Positions 23,226 to 26,836 of a stretch of 26,836 nucleotides of DNA are shown here, one piece after another (position 1 is the stretch's first letter; every line of letters begins with the position of its first letter). Source of the DNA: Desulfuromonadaceae bacterium. GTDB taxonomy: Bacteria; Desulfobacterota; Desulfuromonadia; Desulfuromonadales; SZUA-540. Both the position numbers and the translations under genes were made by a program. Under the pieces are notes generated by a model. That model saw only the letters and a program-made list of their open reading frames with translations. It had not been told where the DNA came from and did no database searches. The stretch is taken from assembly GCA_003250235.1 (NCBI GenBank), contig QKGY01000287.1, positions 1 to 26,836 of the forward strand, given 5' to 3'.

Positions 23226-25736
23226 TCAGTTCAGCAGGGTCTGCGTCTTGCGGATGCGCAAGGCCCGCACCTCTTCCTGAGTCAGCCCCAGCAGGTGGCC
23301 GGCCAATGCGGTCGGGCTGCCTTTTTTCAGGTGCAGCTCCAGGGTTCTTCCCTCCCGGCAGATAGCCAGCACGCCGGGTCTCAGATCGATGGAGACAATC
23401 TTGTTCCCCTTCTCCTTCTTATGGAGCACCTCGGCGGCCGCCAGGAAGTCTTCGATGCGACGATCGAGGTCGCTGGGGGATTTCTCCGGGAGTTCGACCC
23501 GATAAACAACCTCCCTAATGCTAGCAGATGAGGAAGGGCTTTGCCAGGGGATGGCGACGCCCTCAATGACATGGAATCCTTCCGGGAGCTGGTCGTTCAA
23601 TGTCTGGACGACCTGTTCCGCCGGCCAGGGTTGGTTCAGCTCGATGTCGATGACCTCGGCATCGCTCTCGACCCCTGTGGGCAGAGCGTCCGGAAAGGAG
23701 ATGCGCGGCTGAGGGCTGAATCCGCAGGAAAAACGTACCGGGATCCGGCCACGCCGTACCGCTCTCTGGAACAGGGCCATAAATTCGAGGTGCCCGACGA
23801 AACGGGCCTTCCCGCCTTTGCGCACGCGAAGGCGGATTTTGCACCGCTCTTCCTGCTGGGCCGGCTCTTCAGCCATCGGGGCTGCCTGCAGCGAGGGGCT
23901 CTCTGCGGGATCGTTGAGGCGCATGCGCCTCTCTTCAAAGTCGCAGACGCCACAGTGGCTGCACTGTCCGGTGCGGCAGTCGGGGGTGTAAGTTCCGTCA
24001 AGGGCTCTGCGGCGTTCGAGGCGAAAATAGGCCTTGGGAATGCCGCAGTCGATGTGATCCCAGGGAAGGATTTCCTCTTCGGAACGCTCACGCAGGTACC
24101 AGGCGGGTTCGAGACCGCAGGCTTCGAACGCGGCCATCCAGCGGTCGTAATCGAAATGCTCCTGCCAGCCGTCGAATCGGCAGCCGAGATCGACGGCTTT
24201 GTCTAGGACCGCCGCTAGGCGGCGATCGCCCCGGGCAAAAACCCCTTCGAGAAACGAGAGGCGGGCGTCATGCCACTTGAGGCGCATCTTGCGGTTCTTG
24301 AGGCCTTCGCGCAGAAGCTGCTGGCGCCGCAGGGTCTCGTTGATGCCGATCTGCGCTTCCCACTGGAACGGCGTGTGGGCTTTGGGCACGAAGGTCGATA
24401 CCGAGGGGGCCACGTCCGCCCCTCCCTCGGTCCCCTTGCCGCTGCGTTTCACCCTGGCCGAGAGCGTGACGATCCCTTCGAGATCCTCGTCGGTTTCGCT
24501 CGGCAGCCCCATCATGAAATAGAGTTTGATGCGCCGCCAGCCGAGGCTGAAGGCGCTGTGGGTTGCTTCGAGGAGGTCCTCCTCGGTGATCCCTTTGTTG
24601 ATGACCTGACGCAGACGTTCGGTTCCGGCTTCCGGGGCAAGGGTGAATCCGGTCTTGCGGACTTTGCGGATCTCTTCCATCAGCTCGGGCGTCAGGGAGC
24701 CGACCCGCAGGCTGGGCAGGGAGACGGCCACTTTGCTCTTGGCGTAGCGGTCCATGAGCCCTTTGAGCAGAGGTTCGATGCAGCTGTAGTCCCCTGTGGA
24801 GAGTGACAACAGCGAGACCTCCTCGTAGCCGGAGCCTTCGAGGGCCTGATCGATGAGATCGACGATCTTCTGGGGGCTGCGCTCGCGTACCGGGCGGTAG
24901 ATATAGCCGGCCTGACAGAAGCGACATCCCCGCGTGCACCCTCGGGCGATTTCCATGGCGACCCGGTCATGCACCGTGTTCATGAAAGGGACGATGGGCG
25001 CGATGGGATACGGGGCAGTCTCCAGATCGTTCAGGAAGCGGCGGCGGACGCGGGTATAGTCCTCACGTGACGGGCGGATGGCGTCGATGCGGCCGTCTTT
25101 CTCATAGCCCACGGCGAACAGGGAGGGAACATAGACCCCCTCGATGCGGCTGAGCCGCTGGAGCAGGGCGGTCCGGCTTTCACCCGCCTCCCGGGAGGAC
25201 CGCAAGGCCTGGCAGAGGTCGATCACGGCCTCTTCGGCGTCACCGATGACGGCGCAGTCGATAAAGTCGGCCAGGGGCTCCGGGTTGTAGGCACAGGGGC
25301 CGCCGACCACGACCAGGGGGTGACGGTCGTTCCTGTCGCAGCGACGTCGCGGAATGCCTCCAAGGTCGAGCATATTGAGAACGTTGCTGTAAGAGAGTTC
25401 GTACTGCAGGGTGAAGCCGACGATGTCGAAGTCCCCAAGAGGGCGTTCGGTTTCCAGGGAGGTGAGCGGGGTGGCACTCTTTCGAAGGTGCGCTTCCATG
25501 TCGGGCCAGGGGGCGTAGACGCGCTCGGCGGCCACGCCGTCCATCCCGTTGAGGACATGATAGAGGATGGCGTAGCCGAGATGGCTCATCCCGACTTCGT
25601 AAACGTCCGGGAAAGCGAGGGCGAAGCGGAGATCGACGTGAGCCGGATCTTTTTTAATGCTTCCCAGTTCGTCGCCCAGGTAACGGGACGGACGGTTGAT
25701 CTGGGTGAAAATATGATGTAAGTCTTTACGGGACAA
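23226..25736 (-). CDS. TIGR03960-type radical SAM protein fused to a DUF2344 domain
   Basis: The 836-residue protein has an N-terminal region about 30-200 resembling a B12-binding domain, then a radical SAM core with the 4Fe-4S motif C267-x3-C271-x2-C274 (ARGCTRGCRFCQAGY) and the following conserved STGDYSCIE. After a linker a second cysteine group (C587, C592, C595, C598) is present, and residues about 630-836 form a DUF2344 (TIGR03936) domain. The substrate is unknown for this family; its constant position beside rng, rplU and rpmA suggests an RNA or translation link, which is inference. The start is a TTG at 25736, the only candidate near the family N-terminus, because an in-frame stop lies a short way upstream; its ribosome site is weak. 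Confidence 0.9.
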   Translation of the reverse strand: MSRKDLHHIFTQINRPSRYLGDELGSIKKDPAHVDLRFALAFPDVYEVGMSHLGYAILYHVLNGMDGVAAERVYAPWPDMEAHLRKSATPLTSLETERPLGDFDIVGFTLQYELSYSNVLNMLDLGGIPRRRCDRNDRHPLVVVGGPCAYNPEPLADFIDCAVIGDAEEAVIDLCQALRSSREAGESRTALLQRLSRIEGVYVPSLFAVGYEKDGRIDAIRPSREDYTRVRRRFLNDLETAPYPIAPIVPFMNTVHDRVAMEIARGCTRGCRFCQAGYIYRPVRERSPQKIVDLIDQALEGSGYEEVSLLSLSTGDYSCIEPLLKGLMDRYAKSKVAVSLPSLRVGSLTPELMEEIRKVRKTGFTLAPEAGTERLRQVINKGITEEDLLEATHSAFSLGWRRIKLYFMMGLPSETDEDLEGIVTLSARVKRSGKGTEGGADVAPSVSTFVPKAHTPFQWEAQIGINETLRRQQLLREGLKNRKMRLKWHDARLSFLEGVFARGDRRLAAVLDKAVDLGCRFDGWQEHFDYDRWMAAFEACGLEPAWYLRERSEEEILPWDHIDCGIPKAYFRLERRRALDGTYTPDCRTGQCSHCGVCDFEERRMRLNDPAESPSLQAAPMAEEPAQQEERCKIRLRVRKGGKARFVGHLEFMALFQRAVRRGRIPVRFSCGFSPQPRISFPDALPTGVESDAEVIDIELNQPWPAEQVVQTLNDQLPEGFHVIEGVAIPWQSPSSSASIREVVYRVELPEKSPSDLDRRIEDFLAAAEVLHKKEKGNKIVSIDLRPGVLAICREGRTLELHLKKGSPTALAGHLLGLTQEEVRALRIRKTQTLLN

Positions 25737-25920
25737 GCTGTTTTCTTTCCTCGGGTTTGCGGGTGAAAAACTACTACGCTATCATGGGGCGCGCCGGACA
25801 AACAAGAGCTTTTTTAAACAGAAACGGTGCCCGGCTGCAGGGGCGCAGTATGCTGGACCCCTACGGATTCTCCTACGGCCTACCCGTTGTCCCGCGAACA
25901 TGGTACTATGATCCCTTGTT

Positions 25921-25948
25921 TTGAAACAGGCTGGTTTTTTGTGATAAT
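25921..25948 (+). promoter_or_regulatory. Sigma-70 promoter for the PHP-domain gene
   Basis: TTGAAA (25921-25926), a 16-base spacer and GATAAT (25943-25948) each match the consensus at five of six positions. Transcription would start near 25955, which excludes the GTG at 25954 as start codon and supports the ATG at 25969. The rest of the divergent gap (25737-25920) shows no gene and no strong promoter for the radical SAM gene. Confidence 0.65.
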
Positions 25949-25968
25949 CCGCTGTGAGAGAGGTTTTT

Positions 25969-26691
25969 ATGCCCACAATGATAAAACCCGAAGCCGACCT
26001 GCATGTGCATACGGTCGCCTCGGGACATGCGTTCAGCACTATAGGAGAAATCACCCTGGCGGCCTCCGCCAAGGGTATCCGGGCGGTAGGCATGACCGAC
26101 CATGGACCGGCGTTGCCGGGAGGCCCTCATCTCTATCACTTCGCCGCGTTGCGATTTATTCCCGCGACCCTCAACGGCGTGCGGGTATTGCGGGGGATTG
26201 AAGCCAATATTCTCGGCAAGGGAAAGCTTGATCTTCCCGAGCCTCTGCTGGATCGTCTCGATCTGGTGCTGGCGGGGTTTCACGAAGGGTGCGGGTTTGA
26301 CGACAAAGGGGTCAAAGCCAATACCCGGGCCGTTCTTTCGATGATGGACAGCCCCCGGGTGCATGTCATCTGCCATCCAGGCAATCCCAATTTTCCTCTC
26401 GACTACGAGGCGGTGGTCCGGCAGGCGGCGGAAACCGGCACGGCACTGGAAATCAATAACGCGTCCTTCTATATCAGCCGCCGCGGCAGCAGCTCGAACT
26501 GCCGTGTCATCGCCCGCCTTTGCGCCGAGCATGACGCCCCGGTTGCTCTGGGCAGCGATGCCCATATCGCCGACGGGGTCGGCGAGTTCTCTGAGGCTCT
26601 CAAGGTCCTTGCCGAAGAAGGCGTGAAATGGGAGCAGGTGGTCAATCGCAGTCTTGCCTCCACCCTGCAATTCCTCAATCTGGAGAGCTGA
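25969..26691 (+). CDS. PHP-domain phosphatase, YcdX-like
   Basis: The 240-residue protein is a PHP-family metal-dependent phosphoesterase that resembles E. coli YcdX. The metal-binding motifs are DLHVHTVASGHAFST (N-terminal), MTDHGPALPGG, ANILGKG after GIE, the FHEG segment, HPGNPNF and the C-terminal GSDAHIAD, which together provide the trinuclear zinc site. The substrate is unknown; YcdX acts on simple phosphate esters in vitro. The ATG at 25969 has AGAGAGG 5 bases ahead. The gene is divergent from the radical SAM gene and convergent with the outer-membrane protein gene; no terminator of its own was seen in 26692-26740. Confidence 0.92.
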   Translation: MPTMIKPEADLHVHTVASGHAFSTIGEITLAASAKGIRAVGMTDHGPALPGGPHLYHFAALRFIPATLNGVRVLRGIEANILGKGKLDLPEPLLDRLDLVLAGFHEGCGFDDKGVKANTRAVLSMMDSPRVHVICHPGNPNFPLDYEAVVRQAAETGTALEINNASFYISRRGSSSNCRVIARLCAEHDAPVALGSDAHIADGVGEFSEALKVLAEEGVKWEQVVNRSLASTLQFLNLES

Positions 26692-26739
26692 CTTCCTTCC
26701 GCGTCTTCCCTTCTCTTTTCCTTTTTCCATCGAATACAT

Positions 26740-26768
26740 AAAAAAACCCGGCTGCCGAAGCAGCCGGG
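26740..26768 (-). terminator. Rho-independent terminator of the right-edge gene
   Basis: The perfect 9-pair stem CCCGGCTGC / GCAGCCGGG (26747-26755 and 26760-26768) with a CGAA loop is followed on the minus strand by seven T's. It lies 30 bases after the stop of the outer-membrane protein gene. Confidence 0.9.
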
Positions 26769-26798
26769 CCCATTGCATGGCATATGGTGTGGAGGTGA

Positions 26799-26836
26799 TT
26801 AGAACTTGTAGCCTACGCCAAGGCTGCCACGGTATG
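26799..26836 (-). CDS. Outer-membrane beta-barrel protein, C-terminus only (partial)
   Basis: Only the last 12 codons and the stop are inside the window. They encode YRGSLGVGYKF, an alternating strand ending in a terminal Phe, the typical signal recognised by the BAM complex for insertion of beta-barrel proteins. A strong terminator follows. The family cannot be named from this fragment. Confidence 0.6.
   Translation of the reverse strand, partial: YRGSLGVGYKF

Noticed and set aside
25906..26778. 290-codon minus-strand open frame opposite the PHP gene
   Set aside because: The plus strand carries complete PHP metal motifs, a promoter and a ribosome site; the minus frame has none and crosses the terminator region.
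1..26836. Mobile elements, CRISPR arrays, tRNA or rRNA genes
   Set aside because: I found no transposase, integrase, direct-repeat array or cloverleaf-like sequence; gene order is that of a stable chromosomal core.

Overview
The window reads as chromosomal DNA of a G+C-rich anaerobic member of the Desulfuromonadales (Geobacter/Pelobacter/Desulfuromonas-like, formerly Deltaproteobacteria). This is inferred from gene content and order: a three-gene ferredoxin-decorated glutamate synthase, a LapA/LapB-like fusion, a DksA/TraR-type zinc-finger protein and the chain radical SAM protein - rng - rplU - rpmA - obg - proB - proA - nadD - rsfS - rlmH. No transposase, phage gene, tRNA, rRNA or CRISPR array is visible. 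Almost all genes lie on the minus strand; only a J-domain gene and a PHP-phosphatase gene are on the plus strand.

Left part (1-8.4 kb): the start of a response-regulator gene runs off the left edge. Next comes a nitrogen-assimilation block read right to left: ammonium transporter (amt), class-II glutamine amidotransferase subunit, FMN synthase subunit with an N-terminal 2[4Fe-4S] ferredoxin, and a large GXGXG-GltD-ferredoxin fusion, ending in a strong terminator. Both amt and the glutamate synthase genes have a sequence fitting the sigma-54 -24/-12 consensus about 60 bases upstream of their starts, so uptake of ammonium and its assimilation probably respond to the same nitrogen signal. A branched-chain aminotransferase gene (ilvE) lies upstream of amt, behind its own terminator.

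Middle (8.4-12.4 kb): a small unknown protein, a J-domain protein, a beta-carbonic anhydrase, a two-PAS sensor histidine kinase with cysteine-rich PAS segments, and a ComF-type phosphoribosyltransferase.

Right part (12.4-25.7 kb), read right to left: a housekeeping chain of TIGR03960-type radical SAM/DUF2344 protein, RNase G, ribosomal proteins L21 and L27, a terminator, Obg GTPase, proline synthesis (proB, proA), NadD, RsfS, RlmH, a DksA/TraR-like gene broken by an apparent one-base deletion, a LapA-LapB-like fusion protein and phosphoglycerate mutase (gpmI). Several junctions are translationally coupled by 4-base overlaps. The right edge has a divergent PHP phosphatase gene with a good sigma-70 promoter and the last codons of an outer-membrane beta-barrel gene.

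The items most worth a second look are the paired sigma-54 promoters with the unusual glutamate synthase, the dksA frameshift, the LapA-LapB fusion, and a terminator lying inside the 5' coding region of comF. I did not find a clearly undescribed multi-gene system.
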